Assembly (NCBI GenBank): GCA_021776195.1
Contig: JAJFGK010000032.1
Location: 1-49,359, forward strand
From: Kiloniellaceae bacterium
GTDB taxonomy: Bacteria > Pseudomonadota > Alphaproteobacteria > Kiloniellales > Kiloniellaceae
DNA: 49,359 bases
Direction: 5' to 3'
Shown: positions 16,459-25,142 of the stretch, one piece after another
Numbering within the stretch: the first letter of the stretch is position 1
How the letters are laid out: every line of letters begins with the position of its first letter
The notes under the pieces: generated by a model
Databases searched by the model: none
Told to the model about the DNA's origin: nothing
Seen by the model: the letters and a program-made list of their open reading frames with translations, nothing else
Program-made: the position numbers and the translations under genes

Positions 16459-17152
16459 TGGCAGGAGATCCCAGCAAGACATTAGCCGGACCAGTGATCG
16501 GGGGGGAAAGTATATCAAGACCAGAATTGCGGGCGCGGCGAGGGGCGGCGGTGCCCATCGGGCCGCCTCCGCTGACAACTTCTATCAGCATGAATTCAGC
16601 GACCTCGATATCGGCGTTGTCACCGACCATTCCAGTCCCGGACAACATTTGGTCCGCGAACTGCAGAGAACGCGCGCGCGGGTGCAGACCGTTTGGCCGC
16701 CGCCTGACCTCATTCCCGCCTCCTACGATGTGATCTACTGCGATCTACTCGGCGACTTGCCGCAGCGACTGCCTTGGCTGCCTGGCGAGGCCGATGCGGC
16801 CTTGGTCGCGATCATCCCGGCGGCCCAGCCTCTGGACCTCAAGCTGCTGCACAACTGCGCGCCAGACGCGGTGGTCTGCCAACCGGCCACCGCGCAGGCC
16901 GTGCGCGCAAGCCTGGTCCTCGCGCGCGATCACTTTCTCTACCAGAGGCGGCTCCACAAAAGGGTCGACAAGTTGGATGAGACACTGCGCACGATGCGCA
17001 ACGTCGAGCGCGCCAAGGCCATTCTCATGCAAAGCCGTAAGATCAGCGAGGACGAGGCCTATCATTACCTGCGGCGCCAAGCGATGGAGCGTCAGGTGAC
17101 CATCGGCGTGCTGGCCAATGTGGTCGTTGACTCCCAGGGGCTGCTCGGTTAG
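16448..17152 (+). CDS. amiR: ANTAR-domain transcription antiterminator AmiR
   Basis: A 234-residue RNA-binding antiterminator. Residues about 50-155 look like a degenerate response-regulator receiver domain. A coiled-coil linker (LHKRVDKLDETLRTMRN) leads into the ANTAR domain at about 171-229, with the conserved ERAKAILMQSRKISEDEAYHYLRRQAM segment. ANTAR proteins bind paired hexaloop hairpins and prevent terminator formation. The ATG lies inside the end of amiC. The first 45 residues have no counterpart in the 196-residue Pseudomonas protein, but I see no better in-frame start. It is the obvious candidate to act on the six leader units found here. Confidence 0.9.
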   Translation: MPVDGRRSQQDISRTSDRGGKYIKTRIAGAARGGGAHRAASADNFYQHEFSDLDIGVVTDHSSPGQHLVRELQRTRARVQTVWPPPDLIPASYDVIYCDLLGDLPQRLPWLPGEADAALVAIIPAAQPLDLKLLHNCAPDAVVCQPATAQAVRASLVLARDHFLYQRRLHKRVDKLDETLRTMRNVERAKAILMQSRKISEDEAYHYLRRQAMERQVTIGVLANVVVDSQGLLG

Positions 17153-17198
17153 CGTTTTTGCCGAGCAGTTGACTATGCGGCCAATGATTCCCGCGCAA

Positions 17199-17280
17199 GG
17201 CGGCAATGACGTCGCCAGAAATCATAACGGGCACCGAAGCCTCACGTGAGTGACGATTGTCGCCGGCGTGAGGTTTTTTT
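17199..17280 (+). promoter_or_regulatory. amiE leader: ANTAR-type attenuator
   Basis: Hairpin 1 (17199-17216) is GGCGGC-AATGAC-GTCGCC with A1/G4 in the loop. Hairpin 2 (17229-17242) is GGGC-ACCGAA-GCCT, again A1/G4. Its 3' arm is the start of the terminator: CCTCACG (17240-17246) pairs with CGTGAGG (17267-17273), followed by seven T. This corresponds to the well-studied Pseudomonas amiE leader, where AmiR antiterminates. A TTGACT occurs at 17169 but no fair -10 follows, so transcription may arrive from amiC-amiR. The rest of 17281-17506 shows no gene. Confidence 0.88.
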
Positions 17281-17506
17281 GTGCCCGCTGTTTGGCCAGG
17301 CGAATGCTAGGCCCGAGCGTGGCGACGCTGCCGTCGCCTGACATTCAACGGTCACTCATGACACACCGGCGCGTCGCGCGGCGGCGCGAGAATGCTCATT
17401 GCTCTCGCATTGCCACTCTTCCTGCGCCAGCCGGACTTTCAATCAAGGTTCGTCGGGCAGAGCCGACTGAAACTCAAATGCAGCCCAAGCCAACGAGGAG
17501 AACGTT

Positions 17507-18547
17507 ATGTACCACGGAGATATCTCTAGTAGTAACGACACGGTCGGCGTCGCTGTTGTGAACTACAAGATGCCTCGTCTTCATAGCAAGGACGAGGTCA
17601 TCGCCAACGCCAAGGCGATTGCCGAGATGATGGTCGGGATGAAGGTGGGTCTGCCTGGCATGGATCTGGCGGTTTTCCCGGAGTACAGCACTCATGGCAT
17701 CATGTACGACGAAAAGGAAATGTACGAGACCGCCTCCACCTGCCCGGGCGTCGAAACCGAGATCTTTGGCGAAGCCTGTGTCAGGGCCAAGTGCTGGGGT
17801 GTTTTCTCCCTGACCGGGGAGCGTCATGAAGAGCACCCGAACAAGGCGCCCTACAACACGTTGATCTTGATGAACGACAAGGGCGAGGTGGTGCAGAAGT
17901 ATCGTAAGATCATGCCCTGGGTACCGATCGAGGGCTGGTATCCCGGCAATTGCACCTACGTCAGCGACGGTCCGAAGGGCCTGAAGATCAGTCTCATCAT
18001 CTGCGATGATGGCAACTATCCGGAGATCTGGCGTGACTGCGCCATGAAGGGTGCGGAGTTGATCATCCGCTGCCAGGGCTACATGTACCCGGCCAAGGAA
18101 CAGCAGATCCTGATCTCGAAATCCATGGCCTTCGCGAACAACGTTTACGTCGCGGTTTCCAACGCCACCGGGTTCGACGGGGTCTACTCATACTTCGGCC
18201 ACTCGTCGATCATCGGCTTCGACGGACGGACCCTGGGAGAGTGCGGCACCGAGGAGATGGGCATTCAATACGCCCAGCTCTCGACCTCGGCCATTCGCGA
18301 TGCCCGGCGCAACATGCAGTCGGAAAACCATCTCTTCAAGCTGCTGCACCGCGGTTACACCGGCAAGATCAATTCCGGCGACGGCGACCGTGGCGAGATG
18401 GTTTGTCCCTATGATTTCTACAAGAAGTGGATCGACGACCCGGAGGGCGCGCGCGAGATGGTCGAGGCCATGACGCGTGAAACCGTCGGCACCGAGGAGT
18501 GTCCGATGGAGGGTATCCCCAACCAGAAAACGGCCGCGCATCGCTAA
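17507..18547 (+). CDS. amiE: Aliphatic amidase AmiE
   Basis: A 346-residue nitrilase-superfamily enzyme hydrolysing short aliphatic amides such as acetamide to the acid and ammonia. The start [20 protein letters not shown] matches the Pseudomonas enzyme closely. The catalytic residues fall at the same numbers: Glu59 (FPEYST), Lys134 (KYRKIMPW), Glu142 (PIEGWYPG) and Cys166 ([10 protein letters not shown]). Formamidase AmiF is the nearest alternative, but the N-terminus and length favour AmiE. A GAGGAG site lies upstream. It is expected to be cytoplasmic and hexameric. Confidence 0.96.
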   Translation: MYHGDISSSNDTVGVAVVNYKMPRLHSKDEVIANAKAIAEMMVGMKVGLPGMDLAVFPEYSTHGIMYDEKEMYETASTCPGVETEIFGEACVRAKCWGVFSLTGERHEEHPNKAPYNTLILMNDKGEVVQKYRKIMPWVPIEGWYPGNCTYVSDGPKGLKISLIICDDGNYPEIWRDCAMKGAELIIRCQGYMYPAKEQQILISKSMAFANNVYVAVSNATGFDGVYSYFGHSSIIGFDGRTLGECGTEEMGIQYAQLSTSAIRDARRNMQSENHLFKLLHRGYTGKINSGDGDRGEMVCPYDFYKKWIDDPEGAREMVEAMTRETVGTEECPMEGIPNQKTAAHR

Positions 18548-18567
18548 GGCTGCGGCAGTCCCTAACC

Positions 18568-18596
18568 CTTGGGGGACGGCGCAAGGTCGTTCCCCA
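18568..18596 (+). terminator. Hairpin after amiE, possible partial terminator
   Basis: TTGGGGGACG (18568-18577) and CGTTCCCCAA (18587-18596) pair over ten positions with one wobble, then ATTTCC. There is no full T-run. It could let part of the transcript continue into the ATPase gene while raising amiE mRNA stability. Confidence 0.5.
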
Positions 18597-18682
18597 ATTT
18601 CCTTGCCGGTCGGACCATCTTGAGGAATGGATGATGGTCACCGGAGCTTGCGTAAGCCTGGACTTGAGCCGAGCGTTGCCCC

Positions 18683-19480
18683 ATGGACTTGAACGACTAC
18701 CGGATCAGTGACGAGCCCTACTATCGCCCGGTCGGGAACGAGCTGAAACTCTTCACCGCCGCCTTCGCCGATCGCATGCCGATCATGTTGAAGGGGCCGA
18801 CGGGCTGCGGCAAAACCCGTTTCATCGAGCACATGGCCTGGTCCCTGGGCAAACCTCTCATCACGGTTGCCTGTCATGAAGACATGACGGCGTCGGATCT
18901 GGCCGGCCGCTTCCTGCTCGACGCTCAAGGGACAGTCTGGCAGGACGGTCCCCTGACACTCGCCGTGCGCCACGGCGGAATCTGCTATCTCGACGAAATT
19001 GTCGAGGCGCGTCAGGACACCACCGTCGTCATCCATTCCCTGACTGACGAGCGCCGGGTCCTGCCGCTTGAAAAGAGGAACGAGGTGATCAAGGCCCATG
19101 AGGACTTCCATCTGGTGATCTCCTACAATCCGGGCTACCAGAGCGTTCTCAAGGATCTCAAGGAGTCGACCAAACAGCGCTTCGGCGCGATCGATTTCAG
19201 TTACCCGCCGGATGACCTGGAGGGCGAGATTGTCGCCCACGAGTCCGGCGTCGACCGGGCCGTAGCCGCGAAACTGGTTACCATCGCCAAGCGCTCGCGG
19301 AACCTGAAGGGGCATGGACTCGATGAGGGCGCGTCTACACGAATGCTGATTCATGCTGGCCAGCTTGTCGCCCGCGGCATTCCCCTGGGCGAAGCCTGTC
19401 AGGTGGCGTTGGTCTTGCCGATCACCGACGATGTCGATTTGCGCGACGCTCTGACATCGGCGATCGCGGCCTGTGCCTAG
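18683..19480 (+). CDS. MoxR/CbbQ/NorQ-type AAA+ ATPase
   Basis: A 265-residue AAA+ ATPase. Walker A GPTGCGKT is at 38-45 and Walker B ICYLDE at 100-105; SYNPGYQ (near 151-157) is the CbbQ/NirQ/NorQ-type motif after sensor 1. Members work with a VWA-domain partner to remodel or activate a metal enzyme (Rubisco activase CbbQO, NO reductase NorQD). The VWA partner follows 12 bases downstream. Pseudomonas has an ATPase gene, amiB, after amiE, but homology to it cannot be judged by eye. The client here may be an amidase, urease or the tubulin-like proteins. Confidence 0.87.
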   Translation: MDLNDYRISDEPYYRPVGNELKLFTAAFADRMPIMLKGPTGCGKTRFIEHMAWSLGKPLITVACHEDMTASDLAGRFLLDAQGTVWQDGPLTLAVRHGGICYLDEIVEARQDTTVVIHSLTDERRVLPLEKRNEVIKAHEDFHLVISYNPGYQSVLKDLKESTKQRFGAIDFSYPPDDLEGEIVAHESGVDRAVAAKLVTIAKRSRNLKGHGLDEGASTRMLIHAGQLVARGIPLGEACQVALVLPITDDVDLRDALTSAIAACA

Positions 19481-19492
19481 AATCGGTGGATC

Positions 19493-21784
19493 ATGGATTC
19501 ATCGCAAGCCAAGAATTTCTTGAAGCTTGTGTCTCCGAGTGGCGAGGACGCGGGGAACCAATACCTGACTCCGTTGGCGCGGCGGGTTTTTGGTGGCAAC
19601 CTCGCGGCCCGTTGGTTCCGCGCCTGCCGCAAGCTGGAGCAGGCCGGGTATGGCGATGCGACGGTTTTGGCCTACGCCCGCCATGCGCCCGAGATTGCCG
19701 AGGTACTCAATCCGGAGATCGCGATCGATCTGGCCGACGTCGTCTCAACCGTTGCCGTCAAGGCCGAACGCAAGGCCGCCGAGCTGTTGCCCTGGGCGGC
19801 ACAGAAGGCCGCCGAGAAGCTGTCGGACGAGCAAAGGTTCCGGTCCTGGCTCGGTGTTGTCGAGCGCTTCGCCACCCTCGCGCCGGAATCGCTGGCCCCG
19901 GTGCTCGAGCGAATGGACCGGTTGTTGGCAGACCTCAATGTTTCGCGCCTCGAGGCCTGGATCCTGGCCGGCGTGCGCTCGGGCGGCGGCGACCCCGAGC
20001 GGCGACAGCGGTTTTTTACTTTCGCCGATCCGCAAGGTGAACGCTGGTTGCAGCGCGAAGCCGGCGAGGTGGTTTTCGCCGACCTGGATCGGCGGCTGAA
20101 GGCCTTCCTCATTGCCCTCTGGCGTTTGCGCGTGCCGATCCGCGAGCCCTCCCTGAGCGCGCCGGAAGCGTCCCGGCGGCGGTCCAGCTTCAACCGCGGT
20201 CTTATCCGCATGCCGCCCGCTTTTCCGGGCTATCGCGGCCTGCAGGCAGAGGAGGTCTTTCGCGCCAGTCTGGCGCACCTCGGCGCGCACTTCATCTACT
20301 CCGGCCCGAAGTTTCCTCTGGGCAGCCTGCGGCCGGTCCAGGTCGCCCTCGTTTCGCTGATCGAAGATGCCAGGGTCGAACACCTCGCGATGCGCGATTT
20401 TCCCGGCCTGCGCCGGCTCTGGCTGCCCTTCCACATTGCCCAGGCCTCGGGCTCGCTGACGGCGCCCAGTCTCCTGGCGCGGCTGTCGCGGTCCCTGATC
20501 GATCCGCAGTTCGAGGACAGCGATGGCTGGGTGCGCAAGGGGCGGGACTACTTTCAATCCGCCTCAGGCGAATGGGAGGACCCGCTGCTCAGCCGCCGCA
20601 TCGGCGATGCGCTTGGCAACGACCTGGGGCAGATGCGCGTCCAGTTCAACCCCAAGAGCTATCTGGTCGAGCCGCCCTACCGGGACGACAACATGGGGCT
20701 GTGGGATTTTGGCGACCAGCCCCCGGAAGACCTGGAGGAGGAAGTTCTTTTCGAATCGGTTCACTTCACGCGGCAAGACGACGACGATGTCACCTCGCCG
20801 GACCGCGAGCGCGAGGAGGCCGATCAGACTGACCAGGAGGAGGCGAACCGCGCCGCACTTTCCCTGGACAGCTTCGAACAGGAGGGCCTGCCCGTCGCCC
20901 GCTATCCCGAGTTCGATTATCTGACCGGGCGTGAACGAGCGGAGTGGACGACCATCCTGGAGTACCAGCCCAAGCCAGGGCCTGCCGACAAAGTGGCGCG
21001 TATTCTCGAGCAGCATCACGATCTGGTGGGCCGGATCACCAACCTGATCAAGGCCGCGCGGGTCGGGCGCCCGGTGCGCTTGAAGCGTCAGCCCGAGGGA
21101 GAGCACTTCGATATCGACGCCTGCATCGAATCTGCGGTCAGCCGGCGGGTCGGCATGACGCCCGATCCGCGGGTCTACATGACCTCGACGCGGCAGCGGC
21201 GCGATCTTTCGGTCCATGTGCTGCTCGACATTTCGGAATCGACCAGGGATCGGGTCCGCGGTGCCACCTCCTCTGTCTTCGAACTGGAGCTCCAGGCGAC
21301 GGCGCTGCTAGCCCATGCCATGGCCGGTCTTGGCGATCCCTTCGCCATCGCGGCCTTCTGTTCGAATCGCCGCGAGGACGTGCGTTACTTTAGGATCAAG
21401 GATTTCGATCAGCCCTACGACGCCTTGGCGCGCGCCTCGCTGGCTGGGCTGGAGGCAGGCCTGTCGACACGCATCGGCGCCGCGATCCGCCATGCGGGCG
21501 CCGATCTGCGTTGCCAGTCCACGCACCGGCGCCTGCTCTTGATCATCACCGACGGCGAGCCATCGGATCTCGATGTCAGTGATCGGCGCTATCTGGTTGA
21601 AGACGCCAGCAAGGCCGTCGCTTCGCTCGCCCACGATGGTATCGACACTTTTTGCGTCGGCCTTGACACCAACGGTGAAAACTATCTGGCGAAGATCTTC
21701 GGACGCCGCAATTACACCCAGATCGACCGCCTCGACCGTTTGCCGGAACGCCTGCCGATGCTCTACTTCCGCCTCACCGCATAG
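19493..21784 (+). CDS. VWA-domain protein of the NorD/CbbO type
   Basis: A 763-residue cytoplasmic protein, partner of the preceding AAA+ ATPase. The C-terminal von Willebrand A domain carries a complete MIDAS motif, D579-I-S-E-S (LLDISEST), and a later ITDGEPSD that supplies further metal ligands. The first 400 residues are a helical region of the NorD/CbbO type without recognised motifs; around residues 410-470 there is a very acidic stretch. Such proteins dock the ATPase to its client through the MIDAS metal. The client is unknown. Confidence 0.85.
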   Translation: MDSSQAKNFLKLVSPSGEDAGNQYLTPLARRVFGGNLAARWFRACRKLEQAGYGDATVLAYARHAPEIAEVLNPEIAIDLADVVSTVAVKAERKAAELLPWAAQKAAEKLSDEQRFRSWLGVVERFATLAPESLAPVLERMDRLLADLNVSRLEAWILAGVRSGGGDPERRQRFFTFADPQGERWLQREAGEVVFADLDRRLKAFLIALWRLRVPIREPSLSAPEASRRRSSFNRGLIRMPPAFPGYRGLQAEEVFRASLAHLGAHFIYSGPKFPLGSLRPVQVALVSLIEDARVEHLAMRDFPGLRRLWLPFHIAQASGSLTAPSLLARLSRSLIDPQFEDSDGWVRKGRDYFQSASGEWEDPLLSRRIGDALGNDLGQMRVQFNPKSYLVEPPYRDDNMGLWDFGDQPPEDLEEEVLFESVHFTRQDDDDVTSPDREREEADQTDQEEANRAALSLDSFEQEGLPVARYPEFDYLTGRERAEWTTILEYQPKPGPADKVARILEQHHDLVGRITNLIKAARVGRPVRLKRQPEGEHFDIDACIESAVSRRVGMTPDPRVYMTSTRQRRDLSVHVLLDISESTRDRVRGATSSVFELELQATALLAHAMAGLGDPFAIAAFCSNRREDVRYFRIKDFDQPYDALARASLAGLEAGLSTRIGAAIRHAGADLRCQSTHRRLLLIITDGEPSDLDVSDRRYLVEDASKAVASLAHDGIDTFCVGLDTNGENYLAKIFGRRNYTQIDRLDRLPERLPMLYFRLTA

Positions 21785-21795
21785 GATGCCGGGTC

Positions 21796-22479
21796 ATGGG
21801 GAGGCAGGATCTACGGAAATACGCCTGTGAACTGATCGGTACCTTCGCTCTGGTTTTCTTTGCCGCCGGCGCCGTGATGGTCGGGTCGCGCACCGGGCAG
21901 TTGGGCGCGATCGGCAGCGGGCTGATCTCGGGGCTGATTATCACTATCGTCATCTACGCCTTCGGCCACATATCGGGCGCCCATGTAAATCCCGCGCTGT
22001 CACTCGCTGCGGTCTACCTGGAGAAGCTTGAGAAACGGCTTTTGCCGGGCTACGTGGTGGCCCAGTTGATCGGCTCGGCGGCGGCCGGCGCATTGCTCTA
22101 CTGGGCTATCGGCCGCCACGGCCAGATGGGCGCCAATTTGCCGAACACGGCACTTGGCGTAACCCCCATGACCGCCTTCGTGATCGAACTGTTTCTGTCA
22201 TTCCTGTTGATGTGGGTGATCTGCGGTTCGGCCTTTCATGGCGAGGCGCAGACGCCCTTTGCCGGACTGACGATCGGTGCGACGGTCGGAATAGAGGTCA
22301 TGCTCATGGGTCCCTACGCGGGAGCTGCCATGAATCCGGCACGCGCCTTTGGGCCCTACTTGGTCCTTGGGGATCTGACCCATGCGTGGATCTATATGGT
22401 CGGACCGGTCGCGGGCATGCTCGCGGGCGCATGGGCTTACCGCTTCACCCACGCCGCGGGAGCCGATAATCTCCTTTGA
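21796..22479 (+). CDS. Aquaporin/MIP-family channel
   Basis: A 227-residue inner-membrane channel with six membrane segments and two half-helices. The first NPA box is HVNPALS (65-67) and the second MNPARAFGP (180-182), with the selectivity-filter arginine R183 in place. The protein is AqpZ-like in length. In a gene cluster for amide and urea breakdown it may pass water, urea, small amides or ammonia; the filter residues cannot settle this by eye. The gene starts 11 bases after the VWA gene and probably belongs to the amiE transcript. Confidence 0.9.
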   Translation: MGRQDLRKYACELIGTFALVFFAAGAVMVGSRTGQLGAIGSGLISGLIITIVIYAFGHISGAHVNPALSLAAVYLEKLEKRLLPGYVVAQLIGSAAAGALLYWAIGRHGQMGANLPNTALGVTPMTAFVIELFLSFLLMWVICGSAFHGEAQTPFAGLTIGATVGIEVMLMGPYAGAAMNPARAFGPYLVLGDLTHAWIYMVGPVAGMLAGAWAYRFTHAAGADNLL

Positions 22480-22701
22480 CGGGAGACGTTTGGCAGACCC
22501 GGTCGTTGGTCTAGCGCCCGAAGTGTCGGCTCTGACCTTTTCCGGTCCCAAATTGCCTCCGACCCTTCCGAGAGAATCAATCAATGGGAATCGATGGGAG
22601 TAGTGGGGTCGTGTAACAAATTGACTAGTAAGCCTTATTTTGATTCTTGTGGTGTCGGATTGAGGTGAAGATTTCGGTGTCATGTGCAATCGGATAAGCT
22701 C

Positions 22702-22729
22702 TTGACAAGAGGCTAACTAGCAGTATAGC
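22702..22729 (+). promoter_or_regulatory. Candidate sigma-70 promoter of tubulin-like gene 2
   Basis: A perfect -35 TTGACA (22702-22707) and TATAGC (22724-22729) are 16 bases apart. Transcription would begin about 20 bases before the first leader hairpin. The rest of 22480-22700 shows no gene. Confidence 0.65.
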
Positions 22730-22754
22730 CTTTTTTTCAAATAACCGCAAAAAA

Positions 22755-22831
22755 CTGGCAATGGCGCCGGCTTGCGGCTCCGGGCAGTGTGGCCTCGCAC
22801 AACCTTGAAGAAAGGTTTTGCGGGGTTTTTT
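22755..22831 (+). promoter_or_regulatory. Tubulin-like gene 2 leader: ANTAR-type attenuator
   Basis: Hairpin 1 (22755-22770) is CTGGC-AATGGC-GCCGG; hairpin 2 (22782-22795) is GGGC-AGTGTG-GCCT. Both six-base loops have A1 and G4. The 3' arm of hairpin 2 is shared with the terminator: CCTCGCA (22793-22799) pairs with TGCGGGG (22819-22825), an inner AACCTT/AAGGTT stem lies inside, and six T follow. The first-loop sequence is nearly that of the amiE leader (AATGGC against AATGAC). This is one of the clearest units in the window. Confidence 0.85.
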
Positions 22832-23020
22832 GTGTTTGGCCCCTTCGATCGCGATCTGATCGGGGCCACAGATCGTTTCTCAGCCTGTCGTCGCAATTCG
22901 GAACAGCGTTCATGCACCGGGGAGCAATCCTCGAAGAGGAGCGATCCTCTATCAGACGTCGTGAGCCAACGCGGAACTGACCGACCTCTTGCGATGGGTC
23001 GGGCACAAGGGAGGAAGACA

Positions 23021-24631
23021 ATGGCGGCGAAGAAGTCAGGTGGCAAAGGGTCAAAAAAGGCGAAGGGCGATACCGGTTCGGCGAGCGGCTCAGGCCCCGA
23101 AGGTAAGCCTGCCAATCCGGCGGTCTCGCTGGAAGCCAAGCTGGCCAGGCGCAAGCTGGATGCCCTGAAGCGGGGCATTCACCGCATCGGCGAAGAAGAA
23201 GCGCTGCCGGTTTCGGTGCACTTCGTCGGTATCGGCAAGGCCGGTGCAGGCGTTCTGGCCCGGATCCTCGAAGACCTGCCCGACGATTTCCTGAGCGATG
23301 AGAACGCGAGCCTGACGGCATTGGCTCTGGACATCGGCGACCAGGATCTGGGACCGGTTCGCGCGGCGGCCGAAAAGCTACCGGCCGACAAAACGCAGGT
23401 CGAGACCGTGGCGATGGAAATGCCCCCGCGCAAAGACCTCTTTGCCACGCTCAGGCGCTACCGCGAATTCCTCAAGCTCGAGTACCCTCGCTACTACTGG
23501 AATCCGAACTACGAACCTTGGCTGCCTGCCAAGACGGCCCTGCCGGCGGCGGGAGAGCATTTCGACCGGGCCACGGCAAAGGCGGTCTATGGCCGGGAAT
23601 ACTACGATGGTGAGCGTCCGCTCAGGGATGCATTGCAACGCTTTACCAAGCATGTCGATGCCTCCGCCAACCAATCGGTTGTTTGCATCATCTTTGGCCT
23701 CGGCGGTGGGACCGGCAGCGGCATCGTCGTGGACATGGCGCGCCACCTCTCGAACGTGAATTTCGGGCGCCGGGCCCTGGTCCTGGGAATGGGCATCGCG
23801 GCCTGTGACGGCGACGACCAGGTGCATCGGGGGCCGGATCTGTTCCCGGTCCTGAACGAGCTGGACTGCATGGGCGACCAAGCCAAGAACGAAGGCGTGA
23901 TCGCGGTCTGGGGTGATCTCTACCGCAACCCCTTCACCGGCGGCTTCATCACGGTGCCGCAGAACCACGTATGGGAGGCCACGAAGAACCTGGCCGCCAC
24001 CCACGACCGGGTCGACCGCGAGATCGCGTCCTTTGCCACCCGCAACAAGGGCACCGACCTTTGGGAGACCCTGCGGCTCTTGAATTGGGTCGGCGCGCCG
24101 CCGACCCAGCATGCCGCGGCGCGCACGCCCTATGGCGCCAGCTGGGCCCATGTCCTCAGCTTTACCGAGGCGGACGGCTCGGGCCTGCCGGCAAAGGACC
24201 TGCGACGAAACCTGGGTCTTCTGGACAGCTATCGGCCGGACTTTATCGAAGTGCGGGCGGGCGAGGCGGAGAGCGCCGAGATCCAGGGCGCTGCCAAGGC
24301 GCTGGGCGATGTCTTTACGCCGGTCGCCGACCCCGAGGTCACGGTGGTGGGCGGTCTCGAAAGCGGTTCGATCCAGTTCATTCTGCCCTGTGTGGCCAAG
24401 GTCGACTTCGCGGACTTCTATACGGCCAGGGCGGCCTATGACGGATTGGATTGGGAAGAAAAGCTCAGCAACCACTCCTGGCTTCTGGATCTGGGCGTGA
24501 TGCTGTCTGAGCCGGCCATTCGTTTCGACGGCATGGCGGGTGAGTGCCTGTGGGGCTGTGCCTGTTGGGTCGTGGTTCCTTACGACCAGATCCGTGGTCC
24601 CGAGCAGGCCGCCGTCAAGGCGGCGGAATAG
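23021..24631 (+). CDS. Tubulin/FtsZ-superfamily-like protein 2
   Basis: A 536-residue paralog of the proteins at 13502 and 25143. VGIGKAGAG (69-77) is the T1-like glycine loop and GGGTGSG (228-234) is an exact tubulin/FtsZ signature loop. A Lys-, Gly- and Ser-rich extension of about 60 residues precedes the fold and is unique to this copy; it could contact nucleic acid, membrane or filaments. The C-terminus carries the block SEPAIRFDGMAGECLWGCACW shared with copy 3, with three closely spaced cysteines. I chose the ATG at 23021 because AAGGGAGGAAG lies just upstream; the longer frame would begin inside the leader. Role unknown. Confidence 0.75.
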   Translation: MAAKKSGGKGSKKAKGDTGSASGSGPEGKPANPAVSLEAKLARRKLDALKRGIHRIGEEEALPVSVHFVGIGKAGAGVLARILEDLPDDFLSDENASLTALALDIGDQDLGPVRAAAEKLPADKTQVETVAMEMPPRKDLFATLRRYREFLKLEYPRYYWNPNYEPWLPAKTALPAAGEHFDRATAKAVYGREYYDGERPLRDALQRFTKHVDASANQSVVCIIFGLGGGTGSGIVVDMARHLSNVNFGRRALVLGMGIAACDGDDQVHRGPDLFPVLNELDCMGDQAKNEGVIAVWGDLYRNPFTGGFITVPQNHVWEATKNLAATHDRVDREIASFATRNKGTDLWETLRLLNWVGAPPTQHAAARTPYGASWAHVLSFTEADGSGLPAKDLRRNLGLLDSYRPDFIEVRAGEAESAEIQGAAKALGDVFTPVADPEVTVVGGLESGSIQFILPCVAKVDFADFYTARAAYDGLDWEEKLSNHSWLLDLGVMLSEPAIRFDGMAGECLWGCACWVVVPYDQIRGPEQAAVKAAE

Positions 24632-24696
24632 CCGATGGCCCATCTTCGGCGACGCACGAGTTTCAAATTACCTTGGCCTGAAGGGAGGGCGACGCG

Positions 24697-25023
24697 GTGT
24701 CTTTGAACTGGTCTGAGGTGAAGAAAAAATACTGCAAGGGCGCTGAGGTGCCAACCGTGGCGGGCGGCAAGTTCCTGACGGTCACGGGTGCCGACGACGA
24801 AGCAATCTACATCGAAAACCCGCTCTGGAAAGCGCAGTTGAGCCGCGTGAACTTGGAGAAGGGTGTCGAGTTGATCGAGCAGGGGGTGATTGATCGAAAT
24901 CCCGGCCTCTTTGTGGAGGATTACCGGATCTATGTCACCGATGAGCGGTCGACTTCGGCGGCGCACATCCTGAGAGACCTCGGCTTCTTGGACGAAGACA
25001 CGGGGTACATGCCCCGCTGTTGA
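24697..25023 (+). CDS. Small conserved-looking protein of unknown function
   Basis: A 108-residue protein starting at GTG, eight bases after an AAGGGAGG site. It is soluble, mixed in charge and shows no signal or membrane segment. Notable stretches are SEVKKKYCKGAEV near the N-terminus, a regular alternating middle that could form beta strands, and DLGFLDEDTGYMPRC at the end. I do not recognise a family. It sits 65 bases after tubulin-like gene 2 and 119 bases before tubulin-like gene 3, so it is a good candidate for a partner of those proteins. Confidence 0.7.
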   Translation: MSLNWSEVKKKYCKGAEVPTVAGGKFLTVTGADDEAIYIENPLWKAQLSRVNLEKGVELIEQGVIDRNPGLFVEDYRIYVTDERSTSAAHILRDLGFLDEDTGYMPRC

Positions 25024-25142
25024 GTGAGTGGTTCGCGTCTGTGGTTCCAGACAATCCGCGCAAGACCGAGGTCTTGGAGTCAGCGGGATTGGAACCGGCA
25101 GGTCAATCTTTAACGAAAGAGGCGAGATAAGGGAGATAAGCA

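Noticed and set aside
22772..23020. Upstream extension of tubulin-like gene 2
   Set aside because: It would translate the attenuator leader; the strong ribosome site is at 23021.
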